A DNA stretch of 64,000 nt, taken from positions 6,409 to 70,408 of the forward strand of contig NZ_AWZT01000035.1 in assembly GCF_000472525.1 (NCBI RefSeq), given 5' to 3'. Of this stretch, positions 53,183 through 63,786 are shown one piece after another. Position numbers and translations under genes: made by a program. Within the stretch, counting starts at the first letter, position 1, and each line of letters starts with the position of its first letter. Source of the DNA: Paraburkholderia dilworthii. GTDB lineage: Bacteria; Pseudomonadota; Gammaproteobacteria; Burkholderiales; Burkholderiaceae. Below the pieces are notes generated by a model. It was not told where the DNA came from. It saw only the letters and a list, made by a program, of their open reading frames with translations, and did no database searches.

Positions 53183-54693
53183 ATCATCGTCCCCCGTTCG
53201 GCCGCGATTTCTTCCACCGTGCTGCGAAACACCGCCGCACGATGCGCGTAACCCTTGAACATGTCGAAGCTCGCGCAAGCCGGTGACAACAGGACGGCGT
53301 CGCCCGGTTGCGCGAGCGCGGTCGCCGCACGCGTCGCTTCTTCGAGCGTGGCGTGATTCGTCATCGCGATGCCGGTTTCCTCGAGCGCTGCGCGAATCTG
53401 CGGCGCGTCACGGCCAATCAGCATCACGGCGCGGCACCAGCGCATAACCGGCGCGGCGAGCGGCTCGAAATCCTGGCCCTTGCCGTCGCCACCTGCGATC
53501 AGCACGACGCGCTGCGCGAGACCGTCGAGCGCGGCAACCGTCGCGCCGACGTTGGTGCCCTTGCTGTCGTCGACGTAATCAATGCCGTCGATCGACGCAA
53601 TCAGTTCCACGCGATGCGGCTCGCCGTGATACTCGCGCAAGCCGTGCAAGAGCCGCGCGCCAGGCAGGCCGATTGCGCGCGCGAGCGCATAGGCGGCAAG
53701 CGCGTTGGCTGCGTTGTGCAAGCCACGAATGCGCAAGGCGTCAGCAGGCATCAAGCGCTTCAGTGCAATGTTCGGCGGCGTGACCGCCTCGTTCTTGCGG
53801 CGGCGCTTCGGCGCGGGTTCATCGCTCGCGTCGAGATCGTGCGCTTCGACGAGCCAGATCATGCCGTTATCGCGCAGCAGGCCGTAGTCGCCGTCGCTCT
53901 TCGGTTCGGTTACGCCGAAGGTCACGACAGCCGCATCGCTAGTCTCGGAAGGCGCGAGCGCCATCACTCGCGCGTCGTCACGATTCAGCACGCGCACAGT
54001 TTGTGTACCAAAGATGCGCCCCTTCGCCGCAGCATACGCGTCGAGCCCGCCGTGCCAGTCGAGGTGATCCTGCGTGATGTTGAGAACCGCCGCGGCGTCC
54101 GGCTCGAACGTATGCGCGGTTTCCAGCTGGAAGCTCGACAGTTCGAGCACCCACACATCGGGCAGCGCGGTGTTGTCGATGGCTTCGCTGAGCTTGTCGA
54201 GCAACGCCGGGCTGATGTTGCCCGCTACCGCGACCTTCTTGCCGGCGCGTTCGCAGAGCAGGCCAGTCAGGCTCGTCGTCGTCGTCTTGCCGTTGGTACC
54301 CGTGATCGCGATGACTTTCGGCGCGTAACCACTCTCGCCGAGCGTTTTCAGCGCTTGCGAGAACAGTTCGAGTTCGCCCCACACAGGTATGCCCTGCTCG
54401 CGCGCTGCCGCGATCAACGGCAGCAGATCGGCGGCGAGCGGCGACAAACCAGGACTGATCGCAACGAGTTCCACGCCTTCGAGCAACACTGGAGAAAACG
54501 GGCCGCCGACAAACGCGGCGTCGACGCCATGCGCTTCCAGTGCGGACAGGTTCGGCGGTACTTCGCGGGTATCGGCCACACGCAGCCGACAGCCGTGCCG
54601 CGCGCACCAGCGCGCCATCGCGAGACCGGATTCACCCAGTCCCAGCACGAGCACCATCGGCTTTTGCCGATCCCGAAACTTCTCGCCGAACAT
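53179..54693 (-). CDS. murD: UDP-N-acetylmuramoyl-L-alanine-D-glutamate ligase
   Basis: Adds D-Glu. 504 residues, about 65 more than E. coli MurD (438). ATP loop [12 protein letters not shown] (near 136). The extra residues include a charged insert [20 protein letters not shown] near 293-312, between the central and C-terminal domains. C-terminal block [20 protein letters not shown] is intact. 26 bp after mraY. Confidence 0.97.
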   Translation of the reverse strand: MFGEKFRDRQKPMVLVLGLGESGLAMARWCARHGCRLRVADTREVPPNLSALEAHGVDAAFVGGPFSPVLLEGVELVAISPGLSPLAADLLPLIAAAREQGIPVWGELELFSQALKTLGESGYAPKVIAITGTNGKTTTTSLTGLLCERAGKKVAVAGNISPALLDKLSEAIDNTALPDVWVLELSSFQLETAHTFEPDAAAVLNITQDHLDWHGGLDAYAAAKGRIFGTQTVRVLNRDDARVMALAPSETSDAAVVTFGVTEPKSDGDYGLLRDNGMIWLVEAHDLDASDEPAPKRRRKNEAVTPPNIALKRLMPADALRIRGLHNAANALAAYALARAIGLPGARLLHGLREYHGEPHRVELIASIDGIDYVDDSKGTNVGATVAALDGLAQRVVLIAGGDGKGQDFEPLAAPVMRWCRAVMLIGRDAPQIRAALEETGIAMTNHATLEEATRAATALAQPGDAVLLSPACASFDMFKGYAHRAAVFRSTVEEIAAERGTMI

Positions 54694-54719
54694 CGCCTGC
54701 TTCCTTTAATGCCCGCTGC

Positions 54720-55889
54720 TTAACGCAGTTTGAGCGTGGACAATCCGAACAGACACAACATCAACGTGATGATCCAGAAACGCACGACCACCTGCGTTTC
54801 CTTCCAACCCGACAATTCGAAATGGTGGTGCAGCGGCGCCATCTTGAAGAGACGCCGCCCTTCGCCGAAACGGCGCTTGGTGAATTTGAACCACGCCACC
54901 TGCAACATTACGGAGAGCGTTTCCGCGACGAAAATGCCGCCCATGATGAAAAGCACGATTTCCTGACGCACGATCACCGCGACGGTGCCGAGCGCGCCGC
55001 CGAGCGCGAGCGCGCCGACATCGCCCATGAACATTTGCGCCGGGTGCGTGTTGAACCAGAGGAACGCGAGGCCCGCGCCGCCCATCGCGGAACAGAAAAT
55101 CAGCAACTCGCCCGCGCCGGCGATATGCGGGAACAACAGATACTTCGAGTAGACCGAGCTGCCCATCACGTAAGCGAACACGCCGAGCGATGCGCCGACC
55201 AGCACGACCGGCATGATCACGAGGCCGTCGAGCCCGTCAGTGAGATTGACCGCGTTGCTCGCGCCGACGATCACCAGATACGTCAGCACGATGAAGCCCC
55301 ATACGCCGAGCGGATAGCTGATCGACTTGACGAACGGCAGCATCAGGTCGGCGCGCGCGGGCAAGCCCATCGACAAACCGCTGCGCACCCACGCCATGAA
55401 CAGGTCGAACACGCGCACATTGCTCGCCTCCGACACGCTGAACGCCAGATACACCGCGGCGAACAGACCAATCACCGACTGCCAGAAATACTTTTCGCGC
55501 GACGACATGCCGCGCGGATCTTTGTAGACGACCTTGCGGTAATCGTCGACCCAGCCGATCACGCCGAAGCCGAACGTGACGAGCATCACGATCCAGATAA
55601 AACGATTGGTCAGATCGGCCCACAACAGCGTAGCCACAGCGATGCCGAGCAGAATCAGCACACCGCCCATTGTCGGCGTGCCGGATTTCACCAGATGCGA
55701 TTGCGGACCGTCTTTGCGGACCGCCTGACCGACCTTCATGGCGGTCAGCTTGCGAATCACCGCCGGGCCGCAGACGAGCCCGATCAGCAGCGCGGTGATG
55801 GTGGCCATCACCGCGCGGAAAGTCAGATAACTGAACACGCGCAAGAAGCTTGCGTCATTCTGCAGCCATTGCGCCAGCGCCAGTAGCAT
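54720..55889 (-). CDS. mraY: Phospho-MurNAc-pentapeptide transferase MraY
   Basis: Makes lipid I from UDP-MurNAc-pentapeptide and undecaprenyl phosphate. 389 residues, about ten membrane helices. Active-site blocks [19 protein letters not shown] and [12 protein letters not shown] are present, as is the C-terminal [15 protein letters not shown]. 17 bp after murF. Confidence 0.98.
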   Translation of the reverse strand: MLLALAQWLQNDASFLRVFSYLTFRAVMATITALLIGLVCGPAVIRKLTAMKVGQAVRKDGPQSHLVKSGTPTMGGVLILLGIAVATLLWADLTNRFIWIVMLVTFGFGVIGWVDDYRKVVYKDPRGMSSREKYFWQSVIGLFAAVYLAFSVSEASNVRVFDLFMAWVRSGLSMGLPARADLMLPFVKSISYPLGVWGFIVLTYLVIVGASNAVNLTDGLDGLVIMPVVLVGASLGVFAYVMGSSVYSKYLLFPHIAGAGELLIFCSAMGGAGLAFLWFNTHPAQMFMGDVGALALGGALGTVAVIVRQEIVLFIMGGIFVAETLSVMLQVAWFKFTKRRFGEGRRLFKMAPLHHHFELSGWKETQVVVRFWIITLMLCLFGLSTLKLR

Positions 55890-55906
55890 GCTTCGGTCCT
55901 TCTATT

Positions 55907-57334
55907 TCAGTGTGCGGCGGGCGTACTGCCCGCTGCGTTGGGTTGTGGACTCGTAACGGCGTCCACCACGCGCTCCATCTGCATGAAGCGCGAGCCTTTC
56001 ACGAGAAGCGTTGCAGCCGCGCCGAAACCGGCCTGCTGCAATTGCGCGACCAGCGTGCCGACGTCGGCAACGTGATGCGCGTTGGCGCCATACGCGGTGC
56101 AGGCGTCGCGCGACGCATCGCCCATTGCGTACAGCGCGTCGATACCACGCTCTTTGGCGTATGCGCCGATTTCGCGGTGAAATGCCGGACCGTTGTCGCC
56201 GACTTCGCCCATATCGCCCATCACCAGCACGCGCGGCGAAGCGTGCGATGCGAGCACGTCGATTGCGGCGCGCATCGAATCGGGATTGGCGTTGTACGTG
56301 TCGTCGATCACCGTCGCGCCGGCGAGCGTACCGAGCGCGGCGTGCTTGACCTGCAAGCGGCCTTTCACCGCGCCGAAAGATTCGAGGCCGCGCTTGATCG
56401 CGTCGAGCGAAACGCCCGCAGCGAGCGCCGCCGAAGTCGCGGCCAATGCGTTGTGCGCGTTGTGATTGCCCAGCACTTGCAGCGTGACCTCGACGTGGCC
56501 TTGCGGTGTGTCGATGCTCAGGGACATGCCGTCGAATGTGCCAGTGACTGCGGCCTGCGTGCTGCGTCCCGCAGAATTCAGCGCGAAATCCATGATCCGG
56601 TTGCCGGTGGCGGCCACGCGCCAGATGCTTGCGTACGCATCGTCCGCGGGAAAGACAGCGACGCCTTCCGGGTTCAGCGCGTGAATGACGCTCGCATGTT
56701 CGAGCGCGACGGCCTCGACGGTCGCCATGAATTCCTGATGCTCGCGCTGCGCGTTGTTCACCACGGCGACCGTCGGCTCCGCGATCTTCGCGAGCAACGA
56801 CGTTTCCCCGGGATGATTCATGCCAAGTTCGACCACCGCCAATTCGTGCGCGGCGTGCAGACGGAACAGCGTGAGCGGCAAGCCGATATCGTTATTGAAG
56901 TTGCCCGCAGTCGCGAGCCGTGCATCGGCGCCAACAGCGGCAGCGAAGATCGACGCGATCATTTCCTTGACCGTGGTCTTGCCGTTGCTTCCGGTCACGG
57001 CGACGAGCGGCATGCTGAACTTGCGACGCCAGCCGCGAGCGAGTGCGCCCAAACCCACGCGCGTATCGGTCACGCGCAGCGCCGGCACGTTCCAACCTTG
57101 CGGCGTGCGCGAGACGAGCGCCGCCGTGACATTGCGCGCTGCGATGTCGGAAAGGAAGTCGTGCGCGTCGAAACGCTCACCCTTGATCGCGACGAACAGA
57201 TCGCCCGGACCCGCGCTGCGGCTATCGGTCGACACGCGTTCGAACGTAACGCTGTCGTCGCCGAGTACGGTTGCGCCCGGGATCAGCGCCGCGGCTTCAC
57301 GCAGCGAGAACATCACATTGCCTTGCCCGCTCAT
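55907..57334 (-). CDS. murF: UDP-MurNAc-tripeptide-D-Ala-D-Ala ligase
   Basis: Completes the UDP-MurNAc-pentapeptide. 475 residues starting MSGQGNVMFSLREAAALIPG; the first ATG overlaps the murE stop by 4 bp, which supports it. ATP loop TGSNGKTTVKEM (near 116). ELGMNHPGE is the MurF motif. The last 20 residues are a short Ala/Pro-rich tail. Confidence 0.98.
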   Translation of the reverse strand: MSGQGNVMFSLREAAALIPGATVLGDDSVTFERVSTDSRSAGPGDLFVAIKGERFDAHDFLSDIAARNVTAALVSRTPQGWNVPALRVTDTRVGLGALARGWRRKFSMPLVAVTGSNGKTTVKEMIASIFAAAVGADARLATAGNFNNDIGLPLTLFRLHAAHELAVVELGMNHPGETSLLAKIAEPTVAVVNNAQREHQEFMATVEAVALEHASVIHALNPEGVAVFPADDAYASIWRVAATGNRIMDFALNSAGRSTQAAVTGTFDGMSLSIDTPQGHVEVTLQVLGNHNAHNALAATSAALAAGVSLDAIKRGLESFGAVKGRLQVKHAALGTLAGATVIDDTYNANPDSMRAAIDVLASHASPRVLVMGDMGEVGDNGPAFHREIGAYAKERGIDALYAMGDASRDACTAYGANAHHVADVGTLVAQLQQAGFGAAATLLVKGSRFMQMERVVDAVTSPQPNAAGSTPAAH

Positions 57335-58902
57335 TCGCCACCTCCGCGTGCCTGCGTCGCGCGCGCAGCGAGCGCGAGACGGGCGTGATCCTGGTCGGAG
57401 AAAGCGCGCTTTTTACCCATGATTTCCTGTGTCGCTTCGTGCCCCTTGCCGGCCAGCACGATGACGTCTTCGCGCGCGGCGCTGCGGATCGCCTGAAGGA
57501 TCGCGCTCGCGCGGTCTTCGATGCGGCGCGCTTTCGACGCGTCTTTCATTCCCGCTGCGATTTGCTCGATGATCGATTGCGGATCTTCGCTGCGCGGGTT
57601 GTCGCTCGTGACCACGACGCCGTCCGCGATCTTCTCGGCGATTGCGCCCATCAACGGACGCTTGGTCGCGTCGCGGTCGCCACCGCAGCCGAACATGCAA
57701 ATGAGTTCGCCGCCGCGCGCGGCCGCCATCGGGCGCAGCGCTTGCAACGTTTTTTCGAGCGCGTCCGGCGTGTGCGCGTAGTCGATCACGACGAGTGGCT
57801 CGTCGTTCTGCAAGCGGCCGCCAAGGCGTTCCATGCGGCCGTTCACCGACTCGAGCTTCGCCAGTTGGGCGAGCGCCGCGTCGAACGGCGCGTCGGCGGC
57901 AAGCAAGGCGCCAAGCACGCCGAGCAGATTGCTCACGTTGAACGCACCGAGCGTTTGCACTTCGACGTCGGCCTTGCCCCAATCGGACGTGCTTAGATGG
58001 AACGCGGTGCCCGTTGCGGTCGCCCGCACGTTCGATGCGAGCAACCACGCGTCGGCTTGCGGCGCGTTTTGCTGTGCACTTTGCGACGCGTCTTGCAACG
58101 CGGAGTCGAGGCCGTAAGCGATGGTGCGCGCGTGACCTTGCGTGCTGGCAAGCAAACGGCGGCCGGCCGCGTCGTCGCGATTGATCACCGCCGCGCGCAG
58201 TTCCGGCCACGCGAAAAGACGCGCCTTCGCCGCTTCATACGCTTCGAACGTGCGGTGATAGTCCAGATGGTCTTGCGTGAGATTCGTGAACACGGCGATG
58301 TCGAACGCGGTGCCGTTCACGCGCCCCTGATGCAGCGCGTGCGACGACACTTCCATCGCCACTGCGCGCGCGCCGGCGTCGCGCAACTGCGCGAGACTGC
58401 GCTGCAATTGCGGCGCGTCGGGTGTCGTGAAGCCGGTGTGCACGAGTTGTCCCGGCAAGCCGGTGCCGAGCGTGCCGATGATCGCGCAACGTGTGCCGAG
58501 CGCGGTCAGCGCCGCGGAAATCCACTGACTGCACGAAGTCTTGCCGTTCGTGCCAGTGATGCCGACCGTCAGCATGTTGTCGCTCGGATCGTTGTACCAG
58601 GCACTCGCGAGTGCGCCGGCGAGCTCGTTCAACGCCGGCACGGCCAGCGTGATGGACGGATCGAGCGGGCCGCTAAAGCCTTCCGGCTGGAGGAGCACTG
58701 CGGCGGCGCCGCGCTCTATCGCGCCGGAGATAAACGGACGGTTGTCCGCGCCATCCACCGCGTAGGCGAAGAACGCGTCGCCAGCCGCGAGCGAACGCGT
58801 GTCGGCATGCACATGCGCGCCTGGCTGCACGCGAGCGCGCAGCCAGTTCAACGCTTCGGCGATCTGCCGATGCGCCGGATGATTGTTGCGCAGCGCGCTC
58901 AT
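57331..58902 (-). CDS. murE: UDP-MurNAc-L-Ala-D-Glu:meso-diaminopimelate ligase
   Basis: Adds the third residue of the stem peptide. 523 residues. ATP loop GTNGKTSCSQW (near 119). The substrate-specific motif DNPRSEDP near 434 shows that meso-diaminopimelate is used, as expected for a Gram-negative. A small Gln/Ala-rich insert (ASQSAQQNAPQADA) lies near 275-288. Overlaps both ftsI and murF by 4 bp. Confidence 0.98.
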   Translation of the reverse strand: MSALRNNHPAHRQIAEALNWLRARVQPGAHVHADTRSLAAGDAFFAYAVDGADNRPFISGAIERGAAAVLLQPEGFSGPLDPSITLAVPALNELAGALASAWYNDPSDNMLTVGITGTNGKTSCSQWISAALTALGTRCAIIGTLGTGLPGQLVHTGFTTPDAPQLQRSLAQLRDAGARAVAMEVSSHALHQGRVNGTAFDIAVFTNLTQDHLDYHRTFEAYEAAKARLFAWPELRAAVINRDDAAGRRLLASTQGHARTIAYGLDSALQDASQSAQQNAPQADAWLLASNVRATATGTAFHLSTSDWGKADVEVQTLGAFNVSNLLGVLGALLAADAPFDAALAQLAKLESVNGRMERLGGRLQNDEPLVVIDYAHTPDALEKTLQALRPMAAARGGELICMFGCGGDRDATKRPLMGAIAEKIADGVVVTSDNPRSEDPQSIIEQIAAGMKDASKARRIEDRASAILQAIRSAAREDVIVLAGKGHEATQEIMGKKRAFSDQDHARLALAARATQARGGGE

Positions 58903-60764
58903 CGAACGACTCCCGGATGGCTCTTCGCATTCGTGGAAATCGTCATCTTCTTAGCGCCGGCGTTGGTCGAAATCTTCTTCGCCGCGGACGGCGCGGGCGT
59001 TGCGGAAGGCGCGGCAGATGCGGAATCGTCCGATACCACCATCTGCTTCACCGGCATTTGCGGCGGCACGTTCAGCGAGCGCAACGTATCGCCGACGATG
59101 CTTGAGAACACCGGTCCCGACACCTGGCCGCCGAAGTGACTGCCCGCAGTCGGCTCGTCGACCGACACTGCGACGACGATGCGCGGGTTGGGCATCGGCG
59201 CCATGCCGACAAAGGACGCGCGATACTTCGAGTGGTCGTAACCGTGCGGACCGTGCTTGTATGCCGTACCGCTCTTGCCGCCGACGCGATAGCCCGGCAC
59301 CGCCGCGTCCGGCGACGTGCCGCCCGGCGAGACGACGGTTTCGAGCATCGCGCGCACTTCGCGGGCGGTGGTCGGCGAAAAGATTTGCGGCCCTGTAGCC
59401 GGTTGGTCGACAGGCGTGCGGAAAATCGACACCGGCATGATCTGACCGTCGTGTGCGATGGCGGTATATGCGCGCCCCAACTGGAATAGCGACACCGACA
59501 GGCCGTAGCCGTACGACATGGTCGCCTGCTCGATGCGGCGCCAGCTCTTCCACGGACGCAGCCGTCCCGCCGCCGCCCCGGGGAAACCGACCTTCGGCGC
59601 CTGCCCGAGACCGATGCTCGTATACATATTCCACATCTCTTCGGGCTTGAGCTGCATCGCGATCTTCGTCGCGCCGATGTTGCTCGACTTCTGGATCACG
59701 CCGCCAACGGTCAGGACACCGAACGCGCTGTCGTCGGTAATCGGCGCACCGTCAAGCACGAAGCGGCCGCCGCCTGTATCAACCAGTGTAGTCGGCGTGA
59801 CGCGGTGCAGATCGAGCGCGAGCGACACCGTGAACGGCTTCATGATCGAGCCCGGCTCGAACGTGTCGGTCAGAATGCGGTTGCGAAGCTGGTCGCCGGT
59901 CAGGTGTGAACGGTCGTTCGGGTTGTACGTGGGGTAATTGACGAGCGCGAGCACTTCGCCGGTCCGCACGTCGATCACCATCGCCGCGCCGGCCTTCGCC
60001 TTGAATTTTTCGACCGCCGCTTTCAGGTTCGTATACGCGATGTACTGGATTTTGCTGTCGATCGACAGATCCACGTCTTGGCCGTTATGCGGCACGACCT
60101 GCTCGTCCACGTCCTCGATGATGTGGCCCATGCGGTCCTTGATCACCCGGCGGCTGCCGGACATGCCCGCGAGCAGCTTCTGATCGCCGAGCTCGACGCC
60201 TTCCTGGCCTTCGTCCTCGACGTTCGTGAAGCCGATCAGGTGAGCGGTGATCTCGCCTTCCGGATAGAAGCGCTTGTATTCGTCGCGCGCGTAAATGCCT
60301 GGGATGTCGAGCGCCTTCACCTTCTCGGCGATGTCGACCGGCACCTGGCGTTTCACGTACACAAAGTTCTTGTCTTCCGAGAGCTTCCTGCGCAATTCCT
60401 TGTCGGTCATGCCGAGCAGTTTGCCCAGCGCGCCGAGCTTGTCGGCGCCGAGATCGTCCGGAACCGATTCGGGGATCGCCCAGATGGCGCGCACCGGCAG
60501 ACTCGTGGCCAGCACGAGACCGTTACGGTCGAGAATCTTGCCGCGCGTGGCCGGGAGTTCGAGGCGACGCTGGTAACGGATTTCGCCTTGTTTCTGATAG
60601 AACGCGTTGCCGGGGCCCTGAATCCAGAAAGCGCGTGCGGTAAGCGCGACGAACGCCATGAAGAGCATGAACACGACGAGCTTCGAGCGCCACATCGGCA
60701 GGCGCACTGACAGGATCGGGTTGGCCGAGAAGGCGACGCTCTTGCGGGCTGACGATTTTTTCAT
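58899..60764 (-). CDS. ftsI: Division-specific transpeptidase FtsI (PBP3)
   Basis: Septal peptidoglycan transpeptidase. 621 residues: one N-terminal membrane helix, a dimerisation domain and the penicillin-binding domain with SxxK in EPGSIMKPF (Ser near 307), SxN in QKSSNIGATK (near 360) and KSGTAYK (near 495). The last about 45 residues are an Ala/Ser/Pro/Lys-rich tail with a repeated ISTNA motif and no known domain; E. coli PBP3 is 588 residues. Overlaps ftsL and murE by 4 bp. Confidence 0.98.
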   Translation of the reverse strand: MKKSSARKSVAFSANPILSVRLPMWRSKLVVFMLFMAFVALTARAFWIQGPGNAFYQKQGEIRYQRRLELPATRGKILDRNGLVLATSLPVRAIWAIPESVPDDLGADKLGALGKLLGMTDKELRRKLSEDKNFVYVKRQVPVDIAEKVKALDIPGIYARDEYKRFYPEGEITAHLIGFTNVEDEGQEGVELGDQKLLAGMSGSRRVIKDRMGHIIEDVDEQVVPHNGQDVDLSIDSKIQYIAYTNLKAAVEKFKAKAGAAMVIDVRTGEVLALVNYPTYNPNDRSHLTGDQLRNRILTDTFEPGSIMKPFTVSLALDLHRVTPTTLVDTGGGRFVLDGAPITDDSAFGVLTVGGVIQKSSNIGATKIAMQLKPEEMWNMYTSIGLGQAPKVGFPGAAAGRLRPWKSWRRIEQATMSYGYGLSVSLFQLGRAYTAIAHDGQIMPVSIFRTPVDQPATGPQIFSPTTAREVRAMLETVVSPGGTSPDAAVPGYRVGGKSGTAYKHGPHGYDHSKYRASFVGMAPMPNPRIVVAVSVDEPTAGSHFGGQVSGPVFSSIVGDTLRSLNVPPQMPVKQMVVSDDSASAAPSATPAPSAAKKISTNAGAKKMTISTNAKSHPGVVR

Positions 60765-61111
60765 CGCACGCCTCCGCTACGGCTCGCGGCCGGCGCGGAT
60801 GCCGGACCGGAAGTCGGGATCGGCGCGTCTTCAGCCTTCGCGGCGCCCGGGTCGAGCGTCAGATATTGCGTGCGGCCGGTCGTGACCGACTGCATCTTCA
60901 GCGACGCGGTGGCGATCTGCTCGATGCGCGACGTTTTGGACAGCGCGCTCTGCTGATATTGAAGTTGCGAATAGTCCTGCTGCAACTGGCGCTCCTGCGA
61001 TTGGGCGCGCTGCAACTGGATAAAGATCTGGCGCTGCTGATTGGTGGCGTTGACGACAGACAAGGCACATCCCATCACGATCATCAGCAGGAAGATGTTG
61101 AGGCGATTCAT
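60761..61111 (-). CDS. ftsL: Cell division protein FtsL
   Basis: 116 residues. One membrane helix (about 3-22; [20 protein letters not shown]) followed by a heptad-repeat coiled coil ([20 protein letters not shown]) that pairs with FtsB. The C-terminus is Ala/Pro/Ser-rich. Overlaps rsmH and ftsI by 4 bp each. Confidence 0.95.
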   Translation of the reverse strand: MNRLNIFLLMIVMGCALSVVNATNQQRQIFIQLQRAQSQERQLQQDYSQLQYQQSALSKTSRIEQIATASLKMQSVTTGRTQYLTLDPGAAKAEDAPIPTSGPASAPAASRSGGVR

Positions 61112-62061
61112 GGTGCGATTCGCTCCGCCACGCGCATCACGGCAGAACGGGCGCGCGGATTCGCGGCGACTTCAGCGTCGCTCGCAAACACGCGGCCGAT
61201 GATTTTGAGCGGGGGACTCGGCAGATCGACGGCACGAATCGGCAGACGACGATCGACCGTCGGCGTACTTGCGTGCGCCTGCATGAATCGCTTGACGATC
61301 CGGTCTTCGAGCGAATGAAAGCTGATGACCACCAGCCGCCCCCCTTGCTCCAACAGCGACAACGCTGCTTCTAAAACGACTTGCAGCTCCGCAAGCTCTT
61401 GATTGATGTGAATCCGTATAGCCTGAAAGGTGCGGGTTGCCGGATCCTTGCCCTTCTCACGGGTTTTGACGACGTTAGCCACGATTTGGGCAAGCTCGCC
61501 CGTGCTGACGAGAGGCCCAAGACGGTCGGACTCTGCCCGGCGAGCAACAAGCGCCTTTGCAATCTGAAAAGCAAACCGTTCTTCCCCATAATCTCGTATC
61601 ACCTCCGTCAGTTCCTGCACCGTGGCCCGCGCCAGCCAGTCAGCGGCAGACTCGCCGCGCGTCGGGTCCATCCGCATGTCGAGCGGGCCGTCGGCGCGGA
61701 AACTGAAACCCCGCTCCGGGTCGTCGACTTGCGGCGACGACACGCCCAGATCCAGCAAAACACCCGACACCCGTTCAATCCCGCGCTCCGCAACTGCGGA
61801 GCGCAGTGAAGCAAAACTCTCGTGCACGATGCCAAAGCGCGGATCGGCGATCTGTTGCGCGGTGGCGATCGCGAGCGGGTCTTTGTCGAAAGCGATCAGA
61901 CGCCCCGACTCGCTCAGCTTCTCCAGTACCAGCCGGCTATGACCGCCGCGCCCGAACGTGCCGTCCACGTACACGCCGTCCGCACGTGTGACGAGCGCCT
62001 CTACCGCTTCTTCCAGCAGCACCGTGCGATGCTGCAATTCGTTTCTCATCGCAGGTGCCAT
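61108..62061 (-). CDS. rsmH: 16S rRNA (cytosine1402-N4)-methyltransferase
   Basis: Formerly MraW. 317 residues starting [20 protein letters not shown]; a second start at Met5 (62049) is possible and neither has a strong ribosome site. SAM-binding [16 protein letters not shown] and the catalytic-region [20 protein letters not shown] are clear. 15 bp after mraZ. Confidence 0.97.
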   Translation of the reverse strand: MAPAMRNELQHRTVLLEEAVEALVTRADGVYVDGTFGRGGHSRLVLEKLSESGRLIAFDKDPLAIATAQQIADPRFGIVHESFASLRSAVAERGIERVSGVLLDLGVSSPQVDDPERGFSFRADGPLDMRMDPTRGESAADWLARATVQELTEVIRDYGEERFAFQIAKALVARRAESDRLGPLVSTGELAQIVANVVKTREKGKDPATRTFQAIRIHINQELAELQVVLEAALSLLEQGGRLVVISFHSLEDRIVKRFMQAHASTPTVDRRLPIRAVDLPSPPLKIIGRVFASDAEVAANPRARSAVMRVAERIAP

Positions 62062-62076
62062 ATATGTAAGCCGCGA

Positions 62077-62505
62077 TCAGAACGTGAAATTCTTCAACGC
62101 TTCGGGCATGCCCTCGGCGATCGCCGCCTGTTCCTTCGCGGCGTAAATCTGTGCGTCCCATAACTCGAAGTGACGCCCCATGCCGAGCAAGGTCACTTCT
62201 TTTTCCAGCGTGCCGGCCGCGCGCAACTCCGGCGACACGAGCACGCGGCCCGCGCCGTCCATGTCCACGTCCATTGCATTGCCGAGGAAAATGCGCTTCC
62301 ACCACGCCGCGTTCATGGGAAGCTTGTCGACTTTGTCGCGGAAGATTTCCCACTCCGGGCGCGGAAAGAGCAACAGGCAGCCGTCAGGGTGCTTGGTGAT
62401 CGTCACCCGGCCCTCTGCCTGTGTTTGCAGCGCATCCCGATAGCGGGACGGAATCGACATCCGTCCTTTCGCATCGAGAGTCAGCGCCGACGCCCCTTGG
62501 AACAC
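62077..62505 (-). CDS. mraZ: Transcriptional regulator MraZ
   Basis: First gene of the dcw cluster, a DNA-binding repressor of its own operon. 142 residues from a GTG start ([20 protein letters not shown] after the initiator) with AGGGAG 7 nt upstream. Two AbrB/SpoVT-like halves each carry the DxxxR motif (DAKGR and DGAGR). Four 10-bp-spaced repeats of the MraZ type lie at 62583-62617. Confidence 0.97.
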   Translation of the reverse strand: MFQGASALTLDAKGRMSIPSRYRDALQTQAEGRVTITKHPDGCLLLFPRPEWEIFRDKVDKLPMNAAWWKRIFLGNAMDVDMDGAGRVLVSPELRAAGTLEKEVTLLGMGRHFELWDAQIYAAKEQAAIAEGMPEALKNFTF

Positions 62506-62582
62506 TTCGCTCTCCCTCTTGACCAGCGCCGTTGCGCTGGTTGCCCGATTCGTAAAAATCTACCCGAAACCGCGTGTCAGAT

Positions 62583-62617
62583 CACACAAAAATACACTTT
62601 CTCACACTGTCTCCCAC
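62583..62617 (-). promoter_or_regulatory. MraZ-type operator repeats
   Basis: On the reverse strand, GTGGG, GTGTG, GTGTA and GTGTG begin at exact 10-bp steps (62617, 62607, 62597, 62587). MraZ binds 10-bp-spaced TGGGN-type direct repeats upstream of mraZ in other bacteria. The first repeat overlaps the -10 element of the promoter. Confidence 0.75.
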
Positions 62618-62644
62618 TTTAGAGGAACGCTAAACAGGGGTCAA
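62616..62644 (-). promoter_or_regulatory. Sigma-70 promoter of the dcw cluster
   Basis: On the reverse strand: -35 TTGACC (62639-62644), 17 bp spacer, -10 TAAAGT (62616-62621). A start near 62609 leaves a leader of about 100 nt before the GTG of mraZ, and the MraZ-type repeats cover the start site. Confidence 0.75.
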
Positions 62645-62935
62645 GGGAGACAGACCGTTTTCGAGCGAATTTTGTTTGTAAGAACAAGGACTTAGCGCGA
62701 CTCCTTCACGTCAGACGTAAAACGGAAAACCGTTATAAATGAAAGGGCTACTGACGCTTGTGAAGGTGATACGTGAAAAGTGCGAGCGAAAGGCGCTGTT
62801 CGTCAGCGATCGCGATGGGTGTCTGGAAGGTGTTTGGCGGGGTTTTCGGAGCTGATAGCGGACGACGCGCACGGCGTCGTCCCACTCACGGCAGCTGCGG
62901 AGGGTTGCAGCAGTCAAACCGACGTCTGCGGTTTC
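62645..62935. other. Gap between coq7 and the mraZ promoter
   Basis: About 290 bp without a supported gene. Near 62718-62733 there is a small ACGG-TTTT-CCGT hairpin followed by TTT on the leftward strand, a weak candidate terminator for coq7. RNase P RNA core motifs were looked for and not found. Confidence 0.5.
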
Positions 62936-63574
62936 TTATATGTAGTAGGCCGTGCGAGTCATCACTTTCGACATGGCGCGCATTAACGCGCGCACCGGGA
63001 ACGGTAACTCGATGCCGCCGGCGTCCATTGCGGCCTTTCCATGCTCGGCTTCGTCGATTCGCATCTGCTCGACAATGGCACGCGACTCGCGGTCGGCGGC
63101 AGGCAAACGGTCCATGTGGCTATCGAGATGCTGTTCGACCTGGCGCTCGGTTTCCGCCATGAAGCCCAGACTGACGCGGTCGCCCAGGCGTCCGGCTGCA
63201 AGGCCGATAGCGAGTGCGCCTGCATACCAGAGCGGATTGAGCAGACTCGGACGCGAGTCCAATGCCTCCAGACGTTTAGCGGTCCATGCGAGGTGATCTT
63301 CTTCCTCGACTGCGGCGCGATCGAACACCGTCCGCAGCGATGGCGACCTGGTCGCCAGCTTCTGCGCCTGGTAGAGCGCCTGCGCGCAGACTTCACCCAC
63401 GTGATTCACGCGCATGAGGCCTGCGGAGTGAGCACGTTCGGCGGGAGATAATTCGGGCACTTCCGCGTGAGCCGCCAATTCTTGCGGAACTGGCAAAGGA
63501 CGGCTCATGCGCGACACCCCAGTCATTGAGCGTAAACCCCGATCAAATTCAGTAATCAACTCGTCCAGAAACAT
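62936..63574 (-). CDS. coq7: Demethoxyubiquinone hydroxylase Coq7
   Basis: Di-iron monooxygenase of ubiquinone synthesis (2-polyprenyl-3-methyl-6-methoxy-1,4-benzoquinol hydroxylation). I start at 63574 ([20 protein letters not shown]; 212 residues) because GGGAG lies 7 nt upstream; the frame extends further without conserved features. Iron ligands are in [25 protein letters not shown] and [12 protein letters not shown] (ExxH pairs). Confidence 0.95.
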   Translation of the reverse strand: MFLDELITEFDRGLRSMTGVSRMSRPLPVPQELAAHAEVPELSPAERAHSAGLMRVNHVGEVCAQALYQAQKLATRSPSLRTVFDRAAVEEEDHLAWTAKRLEALDSRPSLLNPLWYAGALAIGLAAGRLGDRVSLGFMAETERQVEQHLDSHMDRLPAADRESRAIVEQMRIDEAEHGKAAMDAGGIELPFPVRALMRAMSKVMTRTAYYI

Positions 63575-63786
63575 TCGGTACTCCCTGATTCGACAACTGG
63601 CTCCCCGCACCGCGCGCCCCATACAGCAAGGCTTTTCGAAGAAAAATGCGGGCCGCGGCGAGGTCTGATTCAGCTGTCTGACGCATCAAAATTTCGATTC
63701 TAGATCATGTTGCGTAAACGAAACAGGACCCTTCCTGGCGACCTCCTTTTTCTTTGTGCCATGTAGCCATTTTGTTACATTACGTG

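Noticed and set aside
62645-62935. RNase P RNA gene ahead of mraZ
   Set aside because: The conserved core motifs of RNase P RNA were not found and the gap is too short.
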